DNA of 64,000 nt from Aquila chrysaetos chrysaetos. Lineage: Eukaryota > Chordata > Aves > Accipitriformes > Accipitridae. A program made the translations under genes and the position numbers. Numbering within the stretch: position 1 is the stretch's first letter; each line of letters opens with the position of its first letter. The notes under the pieces are model-generated. The model had not been told where the DNA came from and searched no databases. It saw nothing but the letters and a program-made list of their open reading frames with translations. The stretch covers positions 13,114,001-13,178,000 of the forward strand of contig NC_044009.1 in assembly GCF_900496995.4 (NCBI RefSeq), in the 5' to 3' direction. This document shows, piece by piece, positions 20,701 to 30,300 of the stretch.

Positions 20701-22130
20701 CCAACCTGTTGATAACAGTCAAAGAAATCATCAAGACAAAACACTTGCTTCAGCCTCCAATTCTGTGAAAGCACCTGACGCCACCTCTGCTTCTGAGAAA
20801 ATGCATCTCCTTCCCATAACTTCTTCAGAAATTTCTTGCTCTACACAAGTACGTTCAGAAACAGAGTGCACTGGTCTGAAATCATCTACTGAAGATTCTG
20901 TACATTATTTGCTTGGAGTTAATCAAAAGGTAAATAGTTATTACTAAGGCTCCTTCATATGGCAGATTAAGAGCCTTGAAACTTCTTGTCCCATAACACG
21001 TTACATTTAATATATATAGAATAATGTTAGGATAGGAAAACATGTTATGTGTCAGTAATAAATTTCTGGCATGCTGCAGAAGAGTGAGAGCACTATTCAT
21101 TTGCCCCTCCATCAAATTGTGATATTCCATCTTTTTTTCTTAATCCTAAGCCAGTTGGGAACCTCGCCATTTGCACTAGATTTTTCATCTTGCTTTTCTC
21201 CTCTTTTGAGTTTCCACTTGTAACACTTTTTTTATGTGAATATCTTGTGATTTTTATACCAGAAAGATTTTGGGATACTGGAGGGGAAACTCACATCTTT
21301 TTAAATATACATCTAAGGAATATCTATGTATAAATACAGTATTTTGTATTCGGTCAGGTTGGTCCTGGGAGGATAAGGCACAGTTAGTAATTGCTGGTGT
21401 TGTTCTCATGAACTATATAGATATGCTGCCTTTGGGGATTTAACTTTAAATATGCTAGTCCTCTGGGAAATATAAATCAGATTAATTTAAAGTAGCAGGA
21501 ATGTCAGTTATACATAAATGCATGTAGCAGTTTTATTTCTAATTTACAGGTTGGGTAATATGGCTGGTTGTATTAGAATAATTTATTGATCTGAATCTGT
21601 ATCTGTCATTTTTTCTTTTTCCATAACAGGAATATTTGTTAGTAGTAAAGATATGCTGTATTACTTGTACAGTACTTAACCCATTCACTTTTTGCTTATT
21701 TTGATGCAATTCTAGGATACTGGAGAAAATTTCCTCCAGAAAACATCTGCTCCTTTCTCCACTAATTCATATGATGCCTTTATTTCTCCTAATACGTTGA
21801 ACTTGAGCAGCTTTACCAAATTAATGAAGAAACTTCAAGAAATTCATCCAGAGGCTAGCAGGTGAGAGTATTTGGATTTCATTTCTGCCCTGATTTGTAA
21901 TGGATCCAATATCTGTGGTAACTAAGTGCTAAATGTATTGCATAAAATGTGACCTAAACAGTTATTTCTTTTATTCACATAGAGACAAAATTGTGGATGC
22001 TCTGCTGGAGGTGAGGAGAAACAACAAAGGTATCCTAAGCGGCTTGTCCATCAATTCTATTGCAGAAAGGACCTCTCTTATTCTGAGGAAATCGATGCCC
22101 AGTTGTGGGTGGGAAAAGCAATGTAAATAA
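13292..22130 (+). CDS. RBM44: RBM44, RNA-binding motif protein 44
   Basis: About 1033 residues, close to the roughly 1050 of mammalian RBM44, a germ-cell RNA-binding protein found at intercellular bridges in mouse testis. Coding exons: 13292-14788, 14917-14975, 16168-16344, 17064-17238, 17319-17344, 17870-17911, 18353-18407, 18712-18814, 19157-19288, 20001-20071, 20172-20245, 20533-20929, 21716-21861 and 21983-22130. The N-terminal half (one exon) is Ser/Glu-rich and probably disordered. A single RRM spans about residues 766-838, with an RNP2-like FIRVGGL and an RNP1-like YRYPFLSF. A conserved C-terminal helical module ([20 protein letters not shown] ... [20 protein letters not shown]) follows. 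Start ATG 13292 has a strong Kozak context (accATGG), and an in-frame TGA at 13244 lies upstream. The 17.3-18.4 kb exons are less certain, and one intron appears to use a GC donor. Unlisted introns hold nothing recognised. Confidence 0.9.
14917..14975 (+). CDS. RBM44: RBM44 coding exon 2 of the CDS
   Basis: 59 bases after ttttttgtttag, encoding [19 protein letters not shown] plus two bases of an Arg codon. Donor ACAG|gtgggt. Phase 0 in, phase 2 out. Confidence 0.85.
15120..15855 (+). mobile_element. Old, diverged CR1 LINE fragment in RBM44 intron
   Basis: Degenerate CR1 tail in sense orientation. It has the familiar order of segments: a gaagttgaacaaa-like block, an aagaagg...gcatcctgggg-like block, and a gtcagccaggagaaggg-like block. 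It ends in a worn terminal motif (ttactctgtgactg near 15840). It is much more diverged than the CR1 at 11.1 kb, so it is an older insertion. Its 5' boundary is approximate. Confidence 0.7.
16168..16344 (+). CDS. RBM44: RBM44 coding exon with apparent GC donor
   Basis: 177 bases after attattttaaag. Encodes [20 protein letters not shown] ... [20 protein letters not shown], matching the conserved HYQMC segment of RBM44. The frame leaves only AGCAG|gcacgt as donor. The GT sites at 16335 (CAG|gttttag) and 16349 both produce an immediate stop when joined to the next exon, whereas the GC site gives ...[11 protein letters not shown]..., in register with the family. Confidence 0.82.
17064..17238 (+). 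CDS. RBM44: RBM44 coding exon ([14 protein letters not shown])
   Basis: 175 bases between cattttaacag and CAAG|gtaatt. Encodes [20 protein letters not shown] then [26 protein letters not shown] and so on, a conserved helical stretch of RBM44. Ends in phase 0. Confidence 0.88.
17319..17344 (+). CDS. RBM44: RBM44 small exon (LFREDLCY), 26 bases
   Basis: Strong acceptor (cttttttgacag) and perfect donor (ATGA|gtaagt). Encodes LFREDLCY plus two bases. Placed by splice sites and a good fit to the family in this position. Confidence 0.65.
17667..17763. repeat. A/C-rich low-complexity tract
   Basis: CAAA repeats, then a C14 run, then long CAAA/CCAAA runs. Intronic simple sequence, with nothing coding in it. 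Confidence 0.85.
17870..17911 (+). CDS. RBM44: RBM44 possible small exon, 42 bases
   Basis: Flanked by ttctggcag and TTAT|gtaagt. The frame carried in from 17344 stays open: [13 protein letters not shown]. Its length is a multiple of three, so skipping it does not change the frame. Support is splice-site quality and openness only. Confidence 0.45.
18353..18407 (+). CDS. RBM44: RBM44 coding exon with tandem acceptor AGs
   Basis: Encodes [18 protein letters not shown] and ends ATG|gtaggg in phase 0, which the next exon needs. Two AGs could open it: ttcag to 18345 or cacaag to 18352. From every acceptable upstream exon (all end in phase 2) only the downstream AG at 18351-18352 keeps the frame. 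The upstream AG would need an extra exon of another phase. Confidence 0.6.
18712..18814 (+). CDS. RBM44: RBM44 coding exon ([16 protein letters not shown]...)
   Basis: 103 bases after catgtttgtag, 34 codons plus one base, donor CGTG|gtaagc. Polar, probably unstructured linker ahead of the RRM. Confidence 0.82.
19157..19288 (+). CDS. RBM44: RBM44 coding exon ([16 protein letters not shown])
   Basis: 132 bases after caactgccaag. Encodes [20 protein letters not shown] then ADFSVISEG and so on; the WFDAKE..LT..DFS core is characteristic of RBM44 just before the RRM. Donor AGAG|gtgagg, phase 1. Confidence 0.88.
20001..20071 (+). CDS. RBM44: RBM44 RRM exon 1 (RNP2)
   Basis: 71 bases after tattattggaag. 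Encodes [31 protein letters not shown] is the RNP2 strand of the RRM. Donor AGAG|gtatgc, phase 0. Confidence 0.9.
20172..20245 (+). CDS. RBM44: RBM44 RRM exon 2
   Basis: 74 bases after ctattttgtag. Encodes [24 protein letters not shown] plus two bases of Arg: RRM helix 1 and strand 2. Donor ACAG|gtatat. Confidence 0.9.
20494..20517 (+). repeat. T24 homopolymer acting as polypyrimidine tract
   Basis: Uninterrupted run of about 24 T, ending 15 bases before the acceptor AG (20531-20532) of the RNP1 exon. It serves as that exon's polypyrimidine tract and is a likely length-polymorphic site. Confidence 0.85.
20533..20929 (+). CDS. RBM44: RBM44 RRM exon 3 (RNP1) and linker
   Basis: 397 bases. Opens with [20 protein letters not shown]; with the Arg split over the junction this is RNP1 (YRYPFLSF) and helix 2. 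Then GRPVSVELV (strand 4) ends the RRM, followed by about 95 residues of Ser/Thr-rich linker. Donor AAAG|gtaaat, phase 0. Confidence 0.92.
21716..21861 (+). CDS. RBM44: RBM44 coding exon (C-terminal module, part 1)
   Basis: 146 bases after gatgcaattctag. Encodes ...[24 protein letters not shown]; this amphipathic segment is the conserved C-terminal module of RBM44. Donor GCAG|gtgaga, phase 2. Confidence 0.9.
21983..22130 (+). CDS. RBM44: RBM44 terminal coding exon
   Basis: 148 bases after ttattcacatag. Encodes [38 protein letters not shown] ... QCK, stop TAA 22128-22130. The bases right after the stop, gtgagt, form a strong donor (see findings). Confidence 0.9.
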
Positions 22131-22161
22131 GTGAGTATTCTAGCCTACAGAAGTATAATGA

Positions 22162-22167
22162 AATAAA
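22162..22167 (+). terminator. RBM44: poly(A) signal AATAAA, RBM44
   Basis: Canonical hexamer 32 bases after the stop, implying a very short 3' UTR ending near 22185. No competing AATAAA is seen in the next several hundred bases. Confidence 0.6.
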
Positions 22168-22185
22168 ACCACTTGAATTTGTGTA

Positions 22186-25100
22186 GCTGTCTAGCCTGAC
22201 TAGGTTAGTGAGTAATTTAGTATAAAGCTCTGCAAGTACCTGAATGAATCCACTGAAACGATGGTTTCTAAGGATTGTTAGCTGTGTTGCAGAACATCTG
22301 TAAACAGATTGGCTTGCTAGCTCTACGCACTCTATAAAACTTGGTGTACTGGGGGTTTTATTATGCAAACTGTTTTATTGATTAACTTAGCGGAGAACGT
22401 CGTCACACATACTCTTTACAAAGGTGACACCTAACGGCCAGTCCTTGTGTAGCATTTCATAAAGAAATCCCAGCGTAGGCTCAGTTTTGGTTTAAAAATT
22501 GGTGATTTCTGTCTGATATATGAGATTCAGTTCTGGACTGGAAATCTAAGAGTAAGATTGTATGTCTTTTAGTTTTTTCATGTTAAAGGAAATCTTGCAT
22601 GATGACACAGCACTGGATGCTGCAGGAAGCTGCAGCAAGCTGAACATGCTAAAACCACAGCCCAGAATTCAGGGACGTGTACATATATTCTCCTGTAGGA
22701 GACATCCTTGAGTTGGCGCTTGTTTCAGTTTCCTACTAAGCTTGGTATTCTGCTTGCTTTAGGGCTGCTAGCAGTGCCACTGCCAGGTTTCCCGCACTGT
22801 CCCATATGTTCTTAGCAATGCTCCAGCTTTGCTTTTGCCCACAAACACAATCTGTACAATATTTATTTTTCTGTCGTGTTTCTTCTCCAAACTGCACCAA
22901 ATACTTAATGCTCTGGTTTTGGTTTCAAAGCTCCTGTTTCAAGGATGTCAAGGAGTCAGTTTGGTTTTAATTGATACCGCCTCTTCCAAGACGAGTAGTA
23001 TTTATGCCGATAGTTTTACATATCTCCAAGTATCTTTCCCACCCATTGAATGTTGCTTAGACTGAATTCTCTTGGTCAGGTGCCTATGCATGTGTTACTG
23101 TAGTGCATGAGTAAACCATAACACAGCTTGAACTTGAACAGAACAGCTGAGCATTACATAGTAGAACTATAACAGAAGTAGAGCAATTCTGCACGGTAAG
23201 AGGAAGCAGAAGCCTGGGCTAGAAGAGTTTCCGTAGATGCATTAAATATACAAACAGATGCTTATAGTCCTTGTTCTGGGAAGTAATATCAGTGACTAGA
23301 AAAGTTCTTCAGAAAGACTGACTGTAGGTTGTGCTGAATACACAGAGACATAGGATAGGATTTTAAATACAGCACAAGATCATACTTCTCATAGTGATGA
23401 AGAGGATGAAAGCATCTCAACCAATAGGCATGTTTGGCTGAGTTCCTTTTGAAAGGATTACTGTAACATAAGTTTGTTAGTTTGGCACTTGGCTGCCCTG
23501 TGAGCTTTTACAGATGCCTCTATGAAGCAAAATAAAATCTAAAAAAGCAAAGTCTTCATATTAATCTACAGACTGACTTCCACAGGACTACAGATATGGA
23601 CATAAACTCATTTAAATAATAAATCTTACACTCAAAAGTATTTTCAGTTAGTAAGGTTTTAACAGCCTCAAATGTGTTGTGCTTTCCTTGTCAAGTGACT
23701 TTTTTTCTTTTTTTTTAAATGGTGTGTGGGCTTTACAGTCGTGATTGTTCCTATGATAGTATTTTTTCTTCTGTTGCTTTGCTAAAGAGATGATGACTTA
23801 TAACAATTTTTACTTCCATCATGAGGGAGCTGTGAAATAGCCAAGTCAGTAATAAGTAATGGGGAAAAAGAATTCTCATCTTTCCATAGTAAGAAACAAG
23901 TATGTAATATGTTTAAGAAAAAATGATTCTGCTCTAAGCTCATCTATACTAATTCTGGTATGTGTGTAGCTTCAGACTTTCCTGAAGTGTAAGTGTCCAC
24001 TGAGAAAGACCACCTTGGAGCCTTATGTTCTTGCAAGCTGATGAAATGTCCAGAGTTGTACAGATAATACTCTTATGTCAAGCTGTATTACATACTATTT
24101 AATGTATAACAACTTAAATTCAAGCTTTAAAGTAAAGCACGATATAATCTTGCTTTTTTTCTTTGGCTGACTTAGCCCAGAGTTGGATATCTGAATATTT
24201 ATAGATCTTGTATATTTGTTAATTTTGAAGGAGTAACTTCATTAGAAATGGGAAGTTAGGTTTTGGACTGGAAAGTCCTTTTATTCTCATTAGTGAGCAG
24301 CTGTCATAGGTACCTGAGCAGCATGCTTAACCTTTTTCTGTTTTCTAAACCTCATGGTAGGCAGCAGTTAACAGGAATCATGATGCTCTAAAAGTTATTC
24401 AGTGCAGCATTAAAAATGGCTCTTTCCTTAAATTTTATCAGTACCAAATGTCCATGCTTGGAAGCTTTTTGTGAAATTAATAATCTGCATAGTAAAAATT
24501 TAAAAACAGACCAATGGAGAGGGGTCTTATCGAAGCATAACTAAAACAGTGCTTTGAGAAACGTAAAGAAATGCATAGAATCTACGTCCTCCTAAATGAT
24601 GATTTGATAACTTAATTTTGAATTAATTGAATTAATTAAAAAAATGACCACCAGATATGACTTGTTGCACAAAGATTATATATTTTATTTTACTGTAGTC
24701 ATTTTTTTCATGTGATTCTTGAAGCTAGGAAACCTCACTCTCCTGGGTATTTCTGCAGTACATAGCAAAATTATTATAGATTCTAGTGGTTTTCTGAGGT
24801 ATTAAAACTGCTGATGTTCCTTTTATTTCAGTTTGAGTGTGTACATGGAAAATTTACCTGCTGCTTTTTTTTGTGTGTGTGTTTTGTTTTCTTTTTTCTT
24901 TTTAAGTAGATGGCTTTCCGATTATGAAGAATCAGTCATCTGCCTTTGGAAGATATTTGCAACTTCTATACTCCAGCTTGTTCCTAGATTGTACTGTGGT
25001 TTTTGTTTGATTTATTTCAGCAGATCTTAATGAAAACTCACGTAGCATCACTGTATCACATGCAGTCTTATCCAAGAGAATATAACCTGAAGGTCAGTTT

Positions 25101-26900
25101 GAGGTGTTTTTCTGTTTATGCAGATATTCAGTGATTCCTCCTGGTTTTGTTGTTCCCCGTAGTTGGTTCAAGCATTTCAGCAGGTTTCTGTAAGGTAGAA
25201 AGATCACACTTCAGTGAAGCAAGACTTCTGTAATACCAGCTGGGCGTTTCTAGGCTGAAGTGCACAACCCCCCGTTCTTGCATGCCACTTAATTTTAGGC
25301 ATGGTGGTAGCTGCTAGGATGTTAATAAATAGCCAACACGCTTGCGCTTTCCAGATAATCTGATTCTGAATAGTCTGTAGAAATTCCATGTATCCTTTGA
25401 ATACCAGGGAGGCGCAGGGGAGGCAGCGAGGGCTTCATTTTAGAAAACCAGGCTTCGGAGCTGGCAGCGCTGGTGGACGTGGTTACGTAATCCTGTACTG
25501 CAATAGAGTCATCTCGTGTCAGTTTTGACTCAGAAGCGTGTTGTAGACTGCAGAGCGGTGGTATGGCCAAATGTTTCCTTCAGGATGAAGCCTAGATTTT
25601 AATTCCCCCCCCACCCCGAACATGGCATTTTGTTGTCTCATATTCCACTTCTGTTGTTGCAAGCAGAGGATGGGCTTCTAAATCCTTTTTTTGTGTCCCA
25701 TGGCCTGGTATAGTGGGAATGACACACTCACTGAGATTTTTGGTTTGGGTTGGTACAGGGGGAGGAAGAACGCTGGGAGCATTCAGACTTTCATCTTTGC
25801 TTGTGTTGTTACTGTACAAAAGAGGTCTAGATTTTAAATCCTCTTCCGGTAAATGAAGGAAAGGCAGCTTAGGTGTACGTGTCTGGTCAGAGGGTGAGGA
25901 GAATTATCCTTGATTGATGTGGACAGGCTCATGCTGTGATATAGCATGACAAGGCAGTACATTGCTGCTGTCCATCGCTGTCTCTTTGTTGTACTTCGTT
26001 CTAGATCCCGGCTGCATTTGCTGCTGAAAATAGCAGCCTTACCTGCAAATAAAGGTTCAAATTCCCTCTTCAAAAATTTGTGTGGGTGTTTTGCTGTTTT
26101 CAGATCTCATCCGTTCCCTCTCCTCTTAGCAGAACCCCTGTCCGTAACGCTTTCAGAGCCCCAGCCTCGTCGTTGACAGCCAGTACTGTAAACTTGGTCC
26201 TGAAGCTGCAGGTGTGGCCTTGACATTGGTTTCTTTCCTGTTTGCATCCAGATGAAAGCTGCCATAGGCTTTGCTCTGCCACATTATTAACAGCAAGTGC
26301 TGCCCTTTGTGTTCCACAGACTTGATTCTGTAATCAGTTGGGTGTTACTAATAGTTTAGGATAGAACTGGCTTTCTGGCATGCAAGCTGTTTTGTTTCTC
26401 TTGGGAAAGCAGAAAGGGGTACAATGTGAAACATTCAAGTTAGCACTCTGTGTTGTTCATTCAAGTTTTCTTGTTTCTTGTTCTTCTTAAAATGTGGGAG
26501 AACCAGTTTGTGGGGCAGTGACCTCCCTGCGCCTGGAGCCCTCGCCCACTGGGACGATACCCTCCTAATGGCGTATCCTAATCCCAGATGTGCTCCTGAA
26601 GAGCCCAAGCAGGCACTCTCATGTTCAGGCAAGGCCAAAATTTAGCTATCAGCTGTAGGTGGAGCTGTACTAGCTCAGTTAATGATTTTCCACTCAGTTA
26701 AAAAAAATAAACCTGTAAAACATTTATTTTCCTCGCTTTTCATCCTCTGTGTTCATATTCAGCGCTGTAAAAAGAAAGGGAAGGGATGGCTTTCAGCCTT
26801 AGGCTAGAGAGAAGTGCCTTTGGCGGAGATGGAAGGAGGGCTAAGGAAAACGCGTGAGAAAAAAGGATTCCTCGGTGCCTTCCTCCCGACCTGTCCCTAG
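22186..26900. other. RBM44-RAMP1 intergenic region
   Basis: About 4.7 kb of mostly AT-rich sequence with no supported gene, CR1 element or RNA gene. The open frames are short, mutually contradictory and not protein-like. GC content rises steadily from about 26.5 kb towards the RAMP1 CpG island. Confidence 0.6.
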
Positions 26901-27317
26901 GCGCCCACCTGCCCATTCCAGCGTGAGGAGATGGGAGATAACGCTGCCTCACCCGGGCACGACGGTGTCGACTAAAGCCCGCTGAACTCATCGGGAAGGT
27001 TACCTGCCTTCGGTCGTGCCGCCATCTGCCGAAGCAAGGCGTTGCTCTGCGGAGAAAGCAGCCGCCCTCGGCCCGGCCGGGGGAGGGAGGCGCGGCCGCA
27101 GCCCGGGGCGGTGTGCCGGCCGGGGCCCGCCCCTGGCGCGCAGGAGGGCCGCCGGCGCCGAGCCGCCCCCTCGACCCCCCGGATCCGAGGAGGATCCTGT
27201 TCTGCCGTCCCGCTCCTTCCCGTGGGCCGCCGGTACCCCGCCGGGACCGGGACCGGGACCGGGACCGGGAGCGGGAGCGGGAGGGCTGGCTGCGCGGGGC
27301 AGAGCGCGGCGGCGGCG
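26900..27317 (+). promoter_or_regulatory. RAMP1: RAMP1 CpG-island promoter and 5' UTR
   Basis: Very GC/CpG-rich block (about 26.9-27.6 kb) with no TATA box, covering the first coding exon. The start site cannot be fixed from sequence. The block includes a GGGACC/GGGAGC hexamer array just before the start codon. Confidence 0.75.
27241..27283. repeat. (GGGACC)n/(GGGAGC)n hexamer array
   Basis: About four GGGACC-type units followed by GGGAGC-type units, ending about 35 bases before the RAMP1 ATG, probably in the 5' UTR. It is G-rich on the coding strand and could form G-quadruplexes. A likely length-variable site. Confidence 0.85.
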
Positions 27318-27357
27318 ATGGCCCTGCTCCCGCGGCGGTTCTTCTGCTTCGTGCTGG
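27318..27357 (+). CDS. RAMP1: RAMP1 coding exon 1 (signal peptide)
   Basis: Encodes [13 protein letters not shown] plus one base. Donor CTGG|gtaggt. The basic pair RR followed by FFCFVLA is the signal-peptide core. The same frame is open upstream to an ATG at 27042, but this ATG gives the family-typical length. Confidence 0.88.
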
Positions 27358-30300
27358 GTAGGTGCGGGTCTCCGCAGCCCCGGGAGCAAACTTCCCCGGC
27401 TGCCGGGCGGGACGCGGGGAAGAAGCCTGGTACCGTTGGTGCGTGGCGGTGGGAGCCGGAGAAGCTCCCCGGGAAGCCGCGGAGCAGCCCGGCGGCGGGG
27501 GCGGGGGGCGGCTGCGGGGAAGTCCTCTGCCTTCCCGAGCGGGACGGCAGGGAGCAGCGGCGGGACCGGGAGGTGTAGCTCGGAACGGGTGTGCGGCACT
27601 GGCCGCCTCCTCCCTGGCTTTACCAGTGCCCGCTGACCCGTTAATTCCTGATATCTGTGGAGGCTCCAGACGGGCTTCGCTGGCCACACGGAAAGCAGGT
27701 GGAAATTCAAAGGAGAAATCATTCTAGGGCGCTGGGATAAAACAAAACCGCTAACTTGGCCTCTACGTGTCAGATGACGATGCTATCGGACACAGCCCGG
27801 TTTTGTGGGGGATTTCCTATTTGGTAGGTGAGATTTACCGAGGCGTGCTCACGCTGGGAGATGTCCTCTGCCATTTGTTTCAAAAGTAGAAATTAATTAC
27901 GAAGAGACTGCTTTAGGAGTCTCTATTTTCTTATCTCTGAGCCACAGGGAGAGGACGCAGGCAGAAGTGCCCGCTCAAGTGAGCATTTCTAAGCCGAGGT
28001 CGGATGTTCTGGGTTTTGCCGATGATGGACTTAAAATTGGGTTGGAAATTCTTGCATTGTCCCATTATTTTCATGGGGCGCAGCATGCCCTGGTTTCTTT
28101 GATACTCCTAGCATTTCAGATGCAACAGGTAGGGAGGCTTGTGCTGTGCTTGTAACCTGTGTATCTGCAGCAGAAAGCTCAGGAGGATCAAGTATTGCTA
28201 CTCTGTATAAGAAGAAGTGTTTATTTAAGGTTACTTAAAAGGGAAACCACATACCCTTGTCCTAACGCTGATCTTCCATGAAATCAAAGTGCTCTTTGAG
28301 GAAGCGTAGATTTCTCTTTCTTTCCCTTCATTCTCCCCTGCTGGTTTTGTCCTCCAACCCTGGTGAATAATGCATTGAGCTGTACCTGCATGTAATGGTC
28401 TTATCTGTACCCCATGATTAACTATTTACTACTCTACCTGGCGGTTGTTCATGGGGAGGAGAAGGCTGTGCCATTAGATGAAGTACATTCTCCATGCTCG
28501 GTTGCAGGGAAAGGCTCTGGAGCAGTCCCACGCAGAAACCTGTGGCTGATACTGCTGCCGGTAAGCACTAATTCCTGCTTAGCTAGGATTTCTCTCTGCT
28601 CTGTCTTCCCAGTCCCTTTCCCCTTTTCCTGCCCCTTCCTTCTCTTGGTTTGGGCACTGTAACTGCTGAAAGTGTGGAGAGCAGGAGTCGGTGATACTCC
28701 AGGCTGCTCTTTTCCATCTCCAGTAGACTCGGTCACAGCAGGACGTCTGCCTCTGTGCAAGCCACTTAACCGATGACAGCTAATCGTGGTGTTGAGTGGT
28801 GGATGCATTTGTATTTCGCTGCATCTTCCTCCTGCGATTTTTTTTTTTTTTGAGCACGTTCTGCACTATTAAAAAAAAACCAAACACAACAACCTGTTTA
28901 TGTCTTTCTGCTTTACAGCCCTGCACACAGACAGGGCTGCACTGAAATTGCAGGTGACAACTGAGAGCGCCTAGAAGTCACAGTGGAGTCATGAATTTTG
29001 AGGTTGCTGATGTTTCTGAGGAAGCAGGTGTTTTAAAATGAAATTTATTTATTTTTTTTAAAAAGGGAGAGATTAAAGGGGGAAAAAAGCTCTGCTAATA
29101 GGTGTGCCAGGATCTTGCTAACATGAGCGGTGAGGTGGCAGGCCAGAGTGCCTCTGCTCAACACCAGGTCTTAAGACTCACATGGGGAGCGTCGTCTCTG
29201 TTCCCGTAAATCGTGCCATGCACCGCTGCAGACCCTCTTTGGAAAGGCAGCAGGCAGGGAGGACAAGTTTTATGGCTGTGTGTTGGCATTTTTACTACTG
29301 ACTCGTGAGCCTTGCCGCTGCCTTGGGACATGCTCTCGGACAGCTTCCTTTGTCGCTAAAGCACCTTCCCTTGCAAATTGTTGAGAGCTTTATGAACGTT
29401 GAATGTTGAGTGGTGGTTTATGATGCTCTCCTCCCCAGATCCTCATTTCTGGAGATTTGTCTGCCTCTGTAGGCAGCTCACCCTGAGCTCAGGGGCTTTC
29501 ACTGAGCCTGGTCCTGCCCCAGCTCCTTCTCGCTGCATTTAGCTGCAGTCTGCCTCTGCAGCCCTCAGCAGGATGCAGAAGTGGTCTGGAGAGGCTGTCT
29601 TTCTGTTTCAGAAGAAATAGATACCCTCTGAGATGTCCAGATGACATCCAGAATAAAATGGCAGGAGCAAGGTTAAGGTTGATACTGCTTCGTTGTGCCT
29701 CTGTTGAGTTGGTCGTTTCTGCATCAAGTCAGAGTGCAGCAACTTCGGCTGCCGGTTGGGAGCATCCTCCCTGCCTTGTGACCACGGCCTCGGCAGGACT
29801 TCTTGGTGGTGGGGACCGAGCCCCTGACCTAAAGCTGTGCGAGCCATACTGCCCTGACTGGAGAGCTTTCCCTGGCAGCTCAAAGCTGCTGACTCCCAAA
29901 TTTGCATGCGGTCTGGGCCACGAGAGGATGACACAGACCCTCTCCCTGCCACTGTAATTCCCTGGCGGTACTACAGCTGGGGTCCAGATCCCAACAGGAT
30001 CAACTGAGCTTTCCTCCTATGCAAGAAAAGCCTTTCCCTTAAAGCTCAAGCTTTAAGTAACTTTGCAACTGGCTGTGGAGTCCTTAAAAAGCAGTGATGG
30101 TCAGGGTATCAACTGCCTAAAAATAACCCTGGTCTCATTCAGCAGGCCTGAGATCCAGCTGTATCCCAAGGTAACCACTTCCATTAGAAGTAAAGTTAGG
30201 CTTTTTCTGGTTTTTGGCTGCGGTTCCCTGCAGAGGCTGCTCAGAGAGGAAGGAATGAGCCATGTTCTTGCTCGTAGTTACTGGGAACGGTGATGATTAG

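Noticed and set aside
26740-27727. 315- and 240-codon minus-strand frames and a 206-codon plus-strand frame
   Set aside because: Same cause: RAMP1 CpG island. The Ser-Arg and Gly-Pro dipeptide runs come from the GGGACC/GGGAGC repeat.
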